The notes under the pieces are model-generated. The model made no database searches and had not been told where the DNA came from. It was given only the letters and a program-made list of their open reading frames with translations. A program made the position numbers and the translations under genes. Positions 8,242-20,099 of a stretch of 64,000 nucleotides of DNA are shown here, one piece after another. The DNA is from Burkholderia vietnamiensis LMG 10929 (GTDB lineage Bacteria; Pseudomonadota; Gammaproteobacteria; Burkholderiales; Burkholderiaceae): contig NZ_CP009631.1 in assembly GCF_000959445.1 (NCBI RefSeq), positions 806,001-870,000 of the forward strand, given 5' to 3'. Within the stretch, counting starts at the first letter, position 1. Every line of letters starts with the position of its first letter.

Positions 8242-10695
8242 ATGGCTATCAGATTTAAGGCGCGGGTGCTCCTGGAATTGGGCGCAGAGCTCATCAGTTC
8301 GGACCCGATTGCACTTTACGAACTCGTCAAGAACTCTTTGGACGCTAAGGCCGCCAGAGTGGAGGTTCGTGTCACCGTCGTGCTTGGGCGAACGGAATTC
8401 CTGCGGGTGCGTAGCCAACTGTCTCAACGTCAGAATCGCTCTATAAAAAAAGGGAGCGTCACGAGACACACTTTCGATGAGGTGCGGGATATTCTTGTCG
8501 GCTCATTCGAGGATTCCGCGTCCGATGAATTGAAGCAGCAGTTTCTTGATGAGATGGAGAAAGAAACGGAGGATGATTGGACTGGTCGCTTGGATGCTGT
8601 TTATGCACAGAGCAATTCAATCCAGATCCTCGACAACGGCTCGGGCATGTCGTTTGAGGATCTTTCTTCTGTTTACCTGACTATTGGTACGCCAAACCGT
8701 CTTTTCGAAAAGCAGCAGGCACCTTCGGCAACTAACCCGGCGACGACTGTTCTTGGCGAGAAGGGTATTGGCCGACTGTCGGCCATGCGGTTAGGCGACT
8801 TATTGGCGGTACGGAGCACGCAGTCAGGCAGCACGAACTGGAGTGCTCTCAACATCGACTGGTCCATTCTCCGCAGAAATCCCGATTTGGATATAGAGGA
8901 TTTTCATGTTGATCCGGAGGTTGGTGATCGCAAGCGGGATCAGTCGGTCAGAGGGACATCGATTACTATCCGCGGACTGTCGAGTGACTGGGACTATGCG
9001 AAGCTCGTCGGTCTTGTGCAGACAGACTTTGCCAAGCTGGTGGATCCGTTCCGGGTAGATATGCCGCGACCAGATATCCGTTTGTGGTTCAATGACCAGC
9101 GGGTGGTCACGCCGGCGTTCCAGCTGTCCAAGCTGACTTTTGCTCACGCCGTATGTAAAGCGTCGCTGTCTTATCGGCCAGTCGAGTTCGATGGTGACGT
9201 GGTGCTGGACGACGATGGCCAAGTAGAACTGGAGCCCGTGCTGACGGGTACGGTCGAATATAAGCTCTATGGACGATCCAAACGGTTTGAGCTTCGGGGT
9301 GCTCATTTGTACAGTGCGTTAGCCGTCAAACCTGGTCGAAAGAAAGTGAAGGCCAATACGCAGCTCTTGCTAAGTGCGAATGTCCGGCAAGGCGTGATGG
9401 ATCTCGGTCCGTTCGAGATGGAGGCGTACTGGTACAACAGGCAACGACTCCGCAATGACAAGACGCCCGATCTGCCGGAGTTGCTTTCTTGGCTGTCATC
9501 TTGGGGCGGCGGCTTGCTGCTCTACCGGGATGGATTTCGCGTGTACCCCTATGCCGAAGTACGTGATGACTGGCTCGATCTTGATGGCCTTGCGTTAGGC
9601 AGCTCAGGCTACAAGATGAATCGCAAGCAGCTTGTCGGCGCCGTGCGCATCAGTACAGCGAAAAATCCGTTTCTGCAGGACCAGACCAATCGAGAAGGGT
9701 TACGCGACAGCGACGAGAAGAGCGCATTAATTCATCTGTTGCGGCATACTCTGCTTACCGAATTCAAGACATTTCTCGATAGTTGCGAGGCTGACGTTAC
9801 CGAGTCAGCTGTGAAAGAGTTTCCTCGGTTGGATAAGCGATTTGATGAGGCGCAACGTGATGCAGTTGAAAAGGCGAAGCGTCTGCGGACCCGTGTTGCG
9901 AAAGAGGATGTCGCAGTTGTAAACGGGCTCCTAGATCGCATGCAGGACATAGCGCTGGCGTGGGAGCGTGCCAAGCTCGCCGTGAAGAACTACGAAAACG
10001 AGATGGACCAATATGTTCATCTCGCTGGCGTTGGGTTGATGACGGAATTCGTGTTCCATGAGCTGGGCCGTATCAGTACGAACGCGCTCAAGACACTGGG
10101 TGAATATAAGGGAACTGGGCCAGAGCGGGCGCAGATGCGCACACTTAGGGAGCAGTTGAAAAGCCTCGACAAGCGCATCCGGATCTTGGATCCGCTCTCG
10201 ACACCTGGTCGTCAACGCAAGGAGCCGGTCGATTTGACGAGAGTGCTTGAGGAAATCGTGGAGGCTCATCAGGCCCAATTCGAGCGGCATGGAGTCAAAG
10301 CGGAAATTACCTTTCGGGGCGCTAGAGAACCACTGACCATCAATGTGGTAAGAGGGCAACTGATCCAGATATTCGAGAATTTCATTGCAAATTCAGTCTA
10401 TTGGCTCAAGCAGGAAATGATGCTGCGCGTGTTCGAGCCGAAGATAAGCATCGTCGTAGATACTCGGAACCGACAGGTCGAAGTGATAGACAATGGTCCG
10501 GGTATTTCCGCCGAACGCGGCGAAGAAGTTTTTGATGCATTTGTATCGACCAAGCCGCCTGGAGAGGGGCGGGGGCTCGGCTTGTTCATTGCCCGCAAAT
10601 TGGCCGACTATAATGGCCTGACGATCGAGCTGCTTGAGCCGGGCAGTGACAGACGACATCACGGATTTACCGTGGGGTTCGGGGAAGCAAAATGA
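8242..10695 (+). CDS. Dual GHKL ATPase: Hsp90/MutL-like N-domain plus histidine-kinase-like C-domain
   Basis: The 817-residue protein carries two separate GHKL-type ATP sites. The N-terminal one has the N-box ELVKNSLDA (27-35), DNGSGM (131-136) and GEKGIGRLSAM (172-182), as in Hsp90 and MutL. The C-terminal one has a possible phospho-acceptor helix FVFHELGR with His606, then FENFIANS, DNGPGI (750-755) and GEGRGLGLFIAR (774 onwards), as in sensor kinases. There is no transmembrane segment, so any sensing is cytoplasmic. It follows the SspD-like gene by only 15 bases and overlaps the receiver gene by 4. I infer it is a sensor or effector of the defence operon; its target is unknown. Confidence 0.8.
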   Translation: MAIRFKARVLLELGAELISSDPIALYELVKNSLDAKAARVEVRVTVVLGRTEFLRVRSQLSQRQNRSIKKGSVTRHTFDEVRDILVGSFEDSASDELKQQFLDEMEKETEDDWTGRLDAVYAQSNSIQILDNGSGMSFEDLSSVYLTIGTPNRLFEKQQAPSATNPATTVLGEKGIGRLSAMRLGDLLAVRSTQSGSTNWSALNIDWSILRRNPDLDIEDFHVDPEVGDRKRDQSVRGTSITIRGLSSDWDYAKLVGLVQTDFAKLVDPFRVDMPRPDIRLWFNDQRVVTPAFQLSKLTFAHAVCKASLSYRPVEFDGDVVLDDDGQVELEPVLTGTVEYKLYGRSKRFELRGAHLYSALAVKPGRKKVKANTQLLLSANVRQGVMDLGPFEMEAYWYNRQRLRNDKTPDLPELLSWLSSWGGGLLLYRDGFRVYPYAEVRDDWLDLDGLALGSSGYKMNRKQLVGAVRISTAKNPFLQDQTNREGLRDSDEKSALIHLLRHTLLTEFKTFLDSCEADVTESAVKEFPRLDKRFDEAQRDAVEKAKRLRTRVAKEDVAVVNGLLDRMQDIALAWERAKLAVKNYENEMDQYVHLAGVGLMTEFVFHELGRISTNALKTLGEYKGTGPERAQMRTLREQLKSLDKRIRILDPLSTPGRQRKEPVDLTRVLEEIVEAHQAQFERHGVKAEITFRGAREPLTINVVRGQLIQIFENFIANSVYWLKQEMMLRVFEPKISIVVDTRNRQVEVIDNGPGISAERGEEVFDAFVSTKPPGEGRGLGLFIARKLADYNGLTIELLEPGSDRRHHGFTVGFGEAK

Positions 10696-12632
10696 CTGTT
10701 GCAACATTACTCAAAGAAAATGAAGTGGCGCAGGTGCTCGTTGTCGACGATGCTTTTGGTGCGCCAACGCCAAAGCTGATTTCTCCGGAAAGCATTACGC
10801 TATTCAGCGAATCGTTGCGCGATGATGTCACCCGCGTTGATTTGCTCGGAAAGTTGGTCGCGTTGCCTGATCAGTTCGATCCGGGGCGAACTGATACGCT
10901 ACAGATCCTGATCGACAACGAGGAAGTTCTTACGTCTCTTTGGGGCGTCCACACTGAGACCGAGTGGGCGTGGCTTAACGATGGCCTTTTCAAAAGCTTC
11001 TTGGAAACCAAGGGCCCGATGCTTGGTACGTTGATACCTTTACAGGATTACATTGACTCACTGGGCATCGCGCGGCACGAGTTCGACTCCATTGATTTCG
11101 AAAACCCCGAGCTTTTGCTGTACAAGATAATCTTCTTGGATTTTTACCTCGAAGGCGAAAATGGTCCGGAAAATGCTTATGCGAGAGCATCGAGGCTGCA
11201 GGAGGCCCTGCTTCGGCAAGCTGAGATGGGGACTCTGGAAAGTTACCCGACCATCGTGCTGATGTCTTCGCGAAAAGAGGCGGAGCGCTTGTCGGTGGAG
11301 TTCAAGAATCGAACAGGTTTGCGTGGGGATTTTTTCCGATTTGTCGACAAGGATGAGAACATCGCACGAAATGTGCAAACAGCGCTGGAAGATGTTCTGC
11401 CGCGGCGAAAAACAGCACTGGGCTTTGTGATGGTGCTGGACCAGTATTGGCTAGCTGCACGTCGGTCAGCCGATATTGTTCGAGAGTCGCTGCTCAAGGT
11501 GGAACCCTCGGAACTGGCGTTGCTGCATCATGCAGCCTTAGTCGCTGAGCGGGAACCGATGTGCGATTATCTTTCGTGGCTCACCGCGGCGTACCAATAC
11601 CACCTGTTGCTGGGTGATCCGAAGCTGAAAGAGGCTAGTGTCAACTTTCCCGCCACTGTCGAAAGCCTTCGACCGCCCGGTGCCATTCCTCCCACGTCCC
11701 GGTTATCGGATATGTATCTGCGTGCCTCCTTCCAGCAGGAACTATCCGATCAGGTTCCGGAGTCCCTACAAGTTGCGGTGTCATTGGGAGATGTCTTTGC
11801 GGAAGAAAAAGACGGTAAGCCCGCATACGAGAAGTTTCTGATCGTGCTGGATCAGAGTTGTGACTTGCGTCATGGCTCGAAGGAGCGCGTCATCGTCGTC
11901 CGGGCGAACGATGTGAAAGCCGTGAATGACCTGACGACGGTTTTGTCGGCCAATATCCCAAGTGCGAGTCTGCTCCCATTGTTGATTAACGGTGAACGCA
12001 ACGTCTATCAAGTGAATTGGCAGGTAACAGATCCAGACGTGGTTCCATTTGCGCATCTGAAATCGCGGACGGGTTTCCATCGGCTGGGGCGGCTGTCGCG
12101 ACTGCCGGCCTTGGCTTTGCAGGAAAAGATGACCCAGAACGTCGGACGGGTGGGGTTGCCCGTGTCCCCTCCGGCTACCGTCCAGTATCACGCGAAGCTA
12201 TTTTTGCGCGCAGAGAACGGGCAGGAGACTAGCATCGATGCACTTGGCAAACCTTGGGCCTCGATTATCGTCTTCGACGGACGGTTTGATAGCCGGAGGC
12301 CACGCTCCTCAAAACTCAGCTTTACTGAGAATTTTGCTAGTCTGATTCGCGAGACGCTCGGTGCAGCGCAGATCACCGATAACCAGCTTGCCGGAATCAA
12401 GCAGACCGTGGTGCAGCACGTTAGTGACCACGGTTACGTAGATATGGAGTACAAGCGGCACGATAAGCTGATAGCCGATGGGGTTGATGTCTGGCATGCC
12501 AACTCGCCGAATTCGCCCCAGCCCAAGGATGTCTATACCTCATTTACTGAAAAGGGGGTAAACGAGATTCTTGGTATGGGCAAGAAGCTAGTGGTTCTTC
12601 TCCAAGAATTTCGGGAGCGGACCACTCACTGA
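10692..12632 (+). CDS. Atypical response-receiver protein paired with the dual GHKL ATPase
   Basis: The N terminus resembles a CheY-type receiver: VLVVDDAFG (acidic pair at 19-20), a phospho-acceptor-like strand IIFLDFYLEG (Asp150), and PTIVLMSSR (186-194) in the place of the Thr/Ser strand. The gap between the acidic pair and Asp150 is about 130 residues, against about 40 in normal receivers, so an extra domain seems to be inserted. The C-terminal two thirds match no family I know; they contain FLIVLDQSCDLRHG, which resembles a conserved core strand with a Cys-Asp pair. The ATGA overlap with the preceding gene indicates a two-component-like couple. The output function is unknown. Confidence 0.7.
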   Translation: MTVATLLKENEVAQVLVVDDAFGAPTPKLISPESITLFSESLRDDVTRVDLLGKLVALPDQFDPGRTDTLQILIDNEEVLTSLWGVHTETEWAWLNDGLFKSFLETKGPMLGTLIPLQDYIDSLGIARHEFDSIDFENPELLLYKIIFLDFYLEGENGPENAYARASRLQEALLRQAEMGTLESYPTIVLMSSRKEAERLSVEFKNRTGLRGDFFRFVDKDENIARNVQTALEDVLPRRKTALGFVMVLDQYWLAARRSADIVRESLLKVEPSELALLHHAALVAEREPMCDYLSWLTAAYQYHLLLGDPKLKEASVNFPATVESLRPPGAIPPTSRLSDMYLRASFQQELSDQVPESLQVAVSLGDVFAEEKDGKPAYEKFLIVLDQSCDLRHGSKERVIVVRANDVKAVNDLTTVLSANIPSASLLPLLINGERNVYQVNWQVTDPDVVPFAHLKSRTGFHRLGRLSRLPALALQEKMTQNVGRVGLPVSPPATVQYHAKLFLRAENGQETSIDALGKPWASIIVFDGRFDSRRPRSSKLSFTENFASLIRETLGAAQITDNQLAGIKQTVVQHVSDHGYVDMEYKRHDKLIADGVDVWHANSPNSPQPKDVYTSFTEKGVNEILGMGKKLVVLLQEFRERTTH

Positions 12633-12983
12633 ATCGTCACTTGCGTTGGGGGGTGAGTTCGTTCGCCGATGCGCTGCCGCTGTATCGCACCGCTGCATTA
12701 CTGCACCGTTTCGGTGGCGACCTGTCGTGCGGCATGCTGACAGCCAGCGTGGTGCATGTTGGCACGGCGGTGTAGAGCCGCCTATCAATTTGACGCGCGT
12801 GATCACCTTCCCGCAGCGGAAACGCCTGGCTCGTCTCGCAGTATGTGCCCAAAGATGATCGACTTCGGGCAACTCTACGTGAAGTCGTCGGGCGCGGGTT
12901 GCGCGCTGGCCAAGGACATGGGTCGATATTGGTCGATGTGTCCCCATAAATCCTCCACGGTACCTGCGGGGAATTCAGAAAGT
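12633..12983. other. Non-coding tail of the island
   Basis: No supported gene. Open frames on both strands here lack family features and ribosome sites. No clear intrinsic terminator follows the receiver gene on the plus strand. The region looks like decayed mobile-element sequence. Confidence 0.4.
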
Positions 12984-13012
12984 AAAAAGCCCAGCAGTGT
13001 ATAGGCTGGGCT
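12984..13012 (-). terminator. Intrinsic terminator behind the tRNA-Lys remnant
   Basis: On the minus strand a perfect 8-bp stem (AGCCCAGC at 13012-13005 pairing with GCTGGGCT at 12995-12988) is followed by a run of five T. It lies directly downstream of the tRNA-Lys-like remnant, in the same relative place as the terminator behind the intact tRNA-Lys near 37.9 kb, but its sequence is different. Confidence 0.7.
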
Positions 13013-13028
13013 AAGTGCTTGAATTCCT

Positions 13029-13076
13029 TGGTGGGCGTGGTGACGCGAATACTCGACCTGCGGATTAAGAGTCCGC
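13029..13076 (-). pseudogene. Decayed 3' half of tRNA-Lys(CTT), possible attachment-site remnant
   Basis: Read on the minus strand, GCGGACTCTTAATCCG gives the complete anticodon arm of tRNA-Lys(CTT). It is followed by damaged T-arm and acceptor bases ending in CCACCA. It aligns with the intact gene at 37972-38047 over the 3' half and also shares the trailing flank ttgaattcc. The T-stem and acceptor no longer pair and the whole 5' half is gone. tRNA 3' ends are common integration sites, so this may be an old att site at the island's right end. That is inference. Confidence 0.65.
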
Positions 13077-13150
13077 ATGGCGAGCCGCGCCGATGTGCCG
13101 ACAACGTGTAGGGCAGTCGCAATAAATTCGTCACGCGGTCGCAAAACTTT

Positions 13151-13177
13151 GGCGCCAGTCGCACATACTCTGGCGCC
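13151..13177. terminator. Inverted repeat just downstream of gyrB
   Basis: A perfect 8-bp inverted repeat (ggcgccag at 13151-13158, ctggcgcc at 13170-13177) lies 19 bases past the gyrB stop. On the minus strand it is followed only by AAAGTTTTG, so it is at best a weak terminator. It may mark the border between core and island. Confidence 0.45.
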
Positions 13178-13195
13178 CTACGGCTACACTATGAG

Positions 13196-16970
<3,775 letters not shown>

Positions 16971-17087
16971 AGAGTTCCTTCGTTGAGTAACGGCCTGCAG
17001 CGCAGCAGCCTCGCAGCGCCCCGCCAGCCGGGCTCTTGGCCCGCCGCCGCCGGGGCGGTCAAACCTGTATTGTGCCTCAAAACCGAA

Positions 17088-17110
17088 CCGCCCCAATTAA
17101 ATTGGGGCGG
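17088..17110. terminator. AT-centred perfect hairpin between dnaA and dnaN
   Basis: The sequence ccgccccaatt/aattggggcgg forms a near-perfect 11-bp stem with almost no loop. On the minus strand it is followed by TTCGGTTTTG. It lies 28 bases after the dnaA stop and could attenuate or separate dnaA and dnaN transcripts. Confidence 0.5.
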
Positions 17111-17138
17111 AGGCCGAATTATCAAGTGCGCGCGGCGC

Positions 17139-18716
17139 TCAGCCCTTCAGCGTCTGCTCCAGCACGTGCAGCTCGTGGTTCAGCTGCGCGTCCTTGCCGC
17201 GCTCGTCGGCGATCTTGCGCACCGCGTGCAGCACGGTGGTGTGATCGCGCCCGCCGAACAGCTCGCCGATCTCGGGCAGGCTCTTCTGCGTCAGCTCCTT
17301 CGCCAGGTACATCGCGATCTGCCGCGGCCGCGCGATGTTCGCGGGACGCTTCTTCGAATACATGTCGGCGACCTTGATGTTGTAGAAGTCGGCGACGGTC
17401 TTCTGGATGTTCTCCACCGAAATCTGCCGGTTCTGCACGGTCAGCAGGTCCTTCAGCGCTTCCTTGGTCAGCTCGATCGAGATCTCGCGGCCGTGGAACT
17501 TCGAATACGCGAGGATCTTGCGCAACGCGCCTTCGAGCTCGCGCACGTTCGAGCGCAGATGCTTCGCCACGAAGAACGCGACGTCCTCCGACAGGTTCAC
17601 GCCCTCGGACTGCGCCTTGCGCATCAGGATCGCGACGCGCATTTCCAGCTCGGGCGGCTCGATCGCGACGGTGAGGCCCGAGTCGAAGCGCGAGATCAGG
17701 CGATCGTCGATGCCCGAGATCTCCTTCGGATACGTGTCGCTGGTGATGATCACCTGCGCCTTGTTCGCGACCAGCGCCTCGAACGCGTAGAAGAATTCCT
17801 CCTGCGTGCGCGACTTGCCGGAGAAGAACTGGATATCGTCGATCAGCAGCAGGTCGAGCGAGTGGTAGTAGCGCTTGAAGTCGTCGAACGCCTTGCGCTG
17901 ATACGCCTTCACGACGTCGGACACGTATTGCTCGGCGTGGATGTAGCGGATCCGCGCGCCGGCCTTGTCGAGCAGCAGCTGGTTGCCGATCGCATGGATC
18001 AGATGGGTCTTGCCGAGGCCGACGCCGCCGTACAGGAACAGCGGGTTGTACGAGATTCCCGGGTTGTGCGCGACCTGGATCGCGGCGGCGCGCGCGAGCT
18101 GGTTCGCCTTACCGGTCACGAAGTTGTCGAACGTGAGCACCGGGTTCAGCTTCGAGCGCTCGTACATCGAATCGGCTTCGGCGCCGTTTGCCGGCGCGGC
18201 GCCGGGGCCCGGGCGCCAAGTGCGGCGGCCGGCCGCCGCTTCGTGCGCGGGCAGGCTCGGCAGGTCGATGTCGGCGTCGTCGCCGTGCAGGTGGTGTGCG
18301 GCGGCCGCCGACGGCGTCAGCGGCACGTCGGCCGGCGCGCTCGGCGCGGCCGATGCATGTGCGGTCAGGTTTGCGGCAATCGCGGCGACCGCCGCGGCGG
18401 GGCCGTTCGGCGTGAGCGGCATGCGCGGCGCGGCCGGAGCGACGCCCGCGGGCGCGCCGCGCATGCCGGCCTTCGGATCGAGGACGAACTGGACTTCGAT
18501 CGGCGTATTCCAGAATTCACGGGCCAGATCGGCGATGCGGCCCGAAAACTGGCTCTTGACCCAGTCCAGCTTGAAGCGGTTCGGCGCGGCGATGGACAGC
18601 GTGTTCGCCGACGCATCGAAGGCCACCGGGGCCAAGGGTTTGATCCACGTCACGTACTGCTGGGGCGTCAGCTCGCGCTCCAGCAGTGCGGAACAGTGTT
18701 GCCAGAAATCGTTCAT
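17139..18716 (-). CDS. dnaA: Chromosomal replication initiator DnaA
   Basis: DnaA binds 9-mer boxes at the origin and opens the duplex. The 525-residue protein has domain I ([20 protein letters not shown]), a long low-complexity Ala/Pro-rich domain II, and the AAA+ domain III with [16 protein letters not shown] (Walker A) and [10 protein letters not shown] (Walker B). Domain IV has the signature [16 protein letters not shown], which reads the box. I start at 18716 because MNDFW is the conserved N terminus. The long linker explains the extra length over E. coli (467). Confidence 0.98.
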   Translation of the reverse strand: MNDFWQHCSALLERELTPQQYVTWIKPLAPVAFDASANTLSIAAPNRFKLDWVKSQFSGRIADLAREFWNTPIEVQFVLDPKAGMRGAPAGVAPAAPRMPLTPNGPAAAVAAIAANLTAHASAAPSAPADVPLTPSAAAAHHLHGDDADIDLPSLPAHEAAAGRRTWRPGPGAAPANGAEADSMYERSKLNPVLTFDNFVTGKANQLARAAAIQVAHNPGISYNPLFLYGGVGLGKTHLIHAIGNQLLLDKAGARIRYIHAEQYVSDVVKAYQRKAFDDFKRYYHSLDLLLIDDIQFFSGKSRTQEEFFYAFEALVANKAQVIITSDTYPKEISGIDDRLISRFDSGLTVAIEPPELEMRVAILMRKAQSEGVNLSEDVAFFVAKHLRSNVRELEGALRKILAYSKFHGREISIELTKEALKDLLTVQNRQISVENIQKTVADFYNIKVADMYSKKRPANIARPRQIAMYLAKELTQKSLPEIGELFGGRDHTTVLHAVRKIADERGKDAQLNHELHVLEQTLKG

Positions 18717-18918
18717 CAAGTAGCTGTCGTTTTTTGCGTGCACAGGGCAGCTCGCCGGCGCCCTTGTCGCGGTCGCGTGACAAGGCCCGAAGCGGTCGTG
18801 CGAGCGTGCGTCGGGCGCCTGCGTCACAGTGGCGGACGGGCAGGCGAACACCGAAGCGGCGTGCGGGATTCTTGGAGATAAGGCGAGATTCTAACGCCAA
18901 ACGCAGCCACAGCGGGAC

Positions 18919-18927
18919 TTATCCACA
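18919..18927 (+). promoter_or_regulatory. DnaA box (consensus TTATCCACA)
   Basis: This is an exact match to the high-affinity DnaA 9-mer, about 200 bases upstream of the dnaA start. It could serve dnaA self-repression or be part of an origin. Confidence 0.75.
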
Positions 18928-18993
18928 GGCTGCGGCTGTGGGGTGTGGGGCCGGATCGGAACGGGCCGGCACAGGCGGACGACTCGTAAAGTA

Positions 18994-19022
18994 TTGACCG
19001 TCAAGAGAAAAACGGTTTAAAT
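18994..19022 (+). promoter_or_regulatory. Probable sigma-70 promoter of rpmH
   Basis: TTGACC at 18994-18999 and TTAAAT at 19017-19022 are separated by 17 bases. They lie 116 bases before the rpmH start and face the plus-strand ribosome/YidC operon. Confidence 0.65.
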
Positions 19023-19137
19023 AACGGGTTCCGCGAAAACCAATCCTGTATTCCCGGCGATTGCGTTCGCCCGAATGCCTACGGTTAAGGGCACGCGGTC
19101 CCCTGAATTTCGACATTCTCGAACAAGTGAGAACATC

Positions 19138-19272
19138 ATGAAACGTACTTACCAACCGTCCGTGACGCGCCGCAAGCGCACCCATGGCTTCCGTGTCCGC
19201 ATGAAGACTGCAGGCGGCCGCAAGGTCATCAACGCTCGCCGCGCGAAGGGCCGCAAGCGCCTCGCCATCTAA
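19138..19272 (+). CDS. rpmH: 50S ribosomal protein L34
   Basis: This 44-residue, strongly basic protein of the large ribosomal subunit matches L34 end to end ([18 protein letters not shown] at the start, KGRKRLAI at the end). It is too short for many gene finders. It heads the rpmH-rnpA-yidD-yidC cluster. Confidence 0.98.
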
Positions 19273-19278
19273 GGCAGG

Positions 19279-19749
19279 TTGCGCGCTGTGTCCGCCGTCC
19301 GCAGTGCCGCGGAAGGTGCCGTCGAGCCGGGTGCGAATCCGTCGCAGACGAAAGCCGCCTTCCCGAAAGCTGCGCGACTTCTGAAAACGGATGAATTTTC
19401 ATCCGTTTTTCGTTTGCGCCCCTGGCGGCGCTCCGCGCACTTCGTGATCTACGGCAAGCCGACCGGCCAGCCCGCCCGTCTGGGGCTCGTCATCGGCAAG
19501 AAGTATGCGCCGCGTGCAGTGACCCGCAACCTCGTGAAGCGGCTGGCGCGCGACGCGTTTCGCCTGCGCCGGGCCGAATTCGCCGGCTACGACCTGCTGC
19601 TGCGGCAGCACACGCGCTTCGACAAGAAAGCGCTGCCGAGCGCGGCGTCCGCCCCGCTCGCGGCGATGTGCGCGGCCGAAATCCGCGAGCTGCTCGACAG
19701 GGCGGCCCGGGAGATCGCGCGCCGGGCGTCGAAGCCCGCGTCCGAGTGA
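19279..19749 (+). CDS. rnpA: Ribonuclease P protein component
   Basis: RnpA is the protein cofactor of RNase P, which removes the 5' leader of pre-tRNAs. The RNR-type signature is seen in [20 protein letters not shown], with KRLARDAFR after it. The start is uncertain: TTG at 19279 (156 aa) and GTG at 19288 (153 aa) are both possible, and aaggcagg precedes the TTG. The conserved part begins near [13 protein letters not shown]. The gene starts 6 bases after rpmH, so the two are surely co-transcribed. Confidence 0.95.
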   Translation: MRAVSAVRSAAEGAVEPGANPSQTKAAFPKAARLLKTDEFSSVFRLRPWRRSAHFVIYGKPTGQPARLGLVIGKKYAPRAVTRNLVKRLARDAFRLRRAEFAGYDLLLRQHTRFDKKALPSAASAPLAAMCAAEIRELLDRAAREIARRASKPASE

Positions 19750-19824
19750 CGCATCCGTCCGTGGTGCGGCGTGCGCGCCCGCCCGGCCGGTTTTGACGCG
19801 GCGTCTCACGGCGCCGCCCAAGGT

Positions 19825-20091
19825 ATGAAAACGGTATTGATCGCGTTGCTGCGCTTCTACAAGGTTGCCGTGAGCCCGATGCTCGGCGACCGCTGCCGTT
19901 TTTATCCTTCCTGTTCGGATTACGCGCGCGAGGCAATCCAGTATCATGGCGCCGCGCGCGGCACGTATCTCGCCGTCAGGCGCGTGTGCCGATGCCATCC
20001 GTTTTCCGCGGGCGGCATCGACCTCGTCCCGCCGCCCAACTCCGACATTCGCGCTCGCGGCGAAGCCGACGCGCGGTCCCATCGACTCTGA
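19825..20091 (+). CDS. yidD: Membrane protein insertion efficiency factor YidD
   Basis: YidD is a small protein at the inner membrane that assists YidC-dependent insertion. The 88-residue product begins [18 protein letters not shown], an amphipathic helix. It then has the conserved cysteine-containing motif [15 protein letters not shown] and [10 protein letters not shown]. The ATG at 19825 is chosen over the open frame to 19771 because the family begins here. It is 8 bases upstream of yidC. Confidence 0.95.
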   Translation: MKTVLIALLRFYKVAVSPMLGDRCRFYPSCSDYAREAIQYHGAARGTYLAVRRVCRCHPFSAGGIDLVPPPNSDIRARGEADARSHRL

Positions 20092-20099
20092 GACAACGC

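Larger units (their letters stand above)
18717..19137. other. dnaA-rpmH divergent intergenic region (possible origin area)
   Basis: These 421 bases separate the divergent dnaA and rpmH genes. One perfect DnaA box, TTATCCACA, is at 18919-18927. I found no second perfect box and no classic AT-rich unwinding stretch, although 18990-19045 is relatively AT-rich. The region is enough for dnaA autoregulation and the rpmH promoter. Whether the chromosome origin lies here cannot be settled from this window. Confidence 0.5.

Noticed and set aside
12875..13144. Minus-strand frame of 89 codons across the tRNA-Lys remnant
   Set aside because: It translates the tRNA-like sequence and its terminator hairpin. 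Such frames over tRNA genes are a known annotation artefact, and no ribosome site is present.
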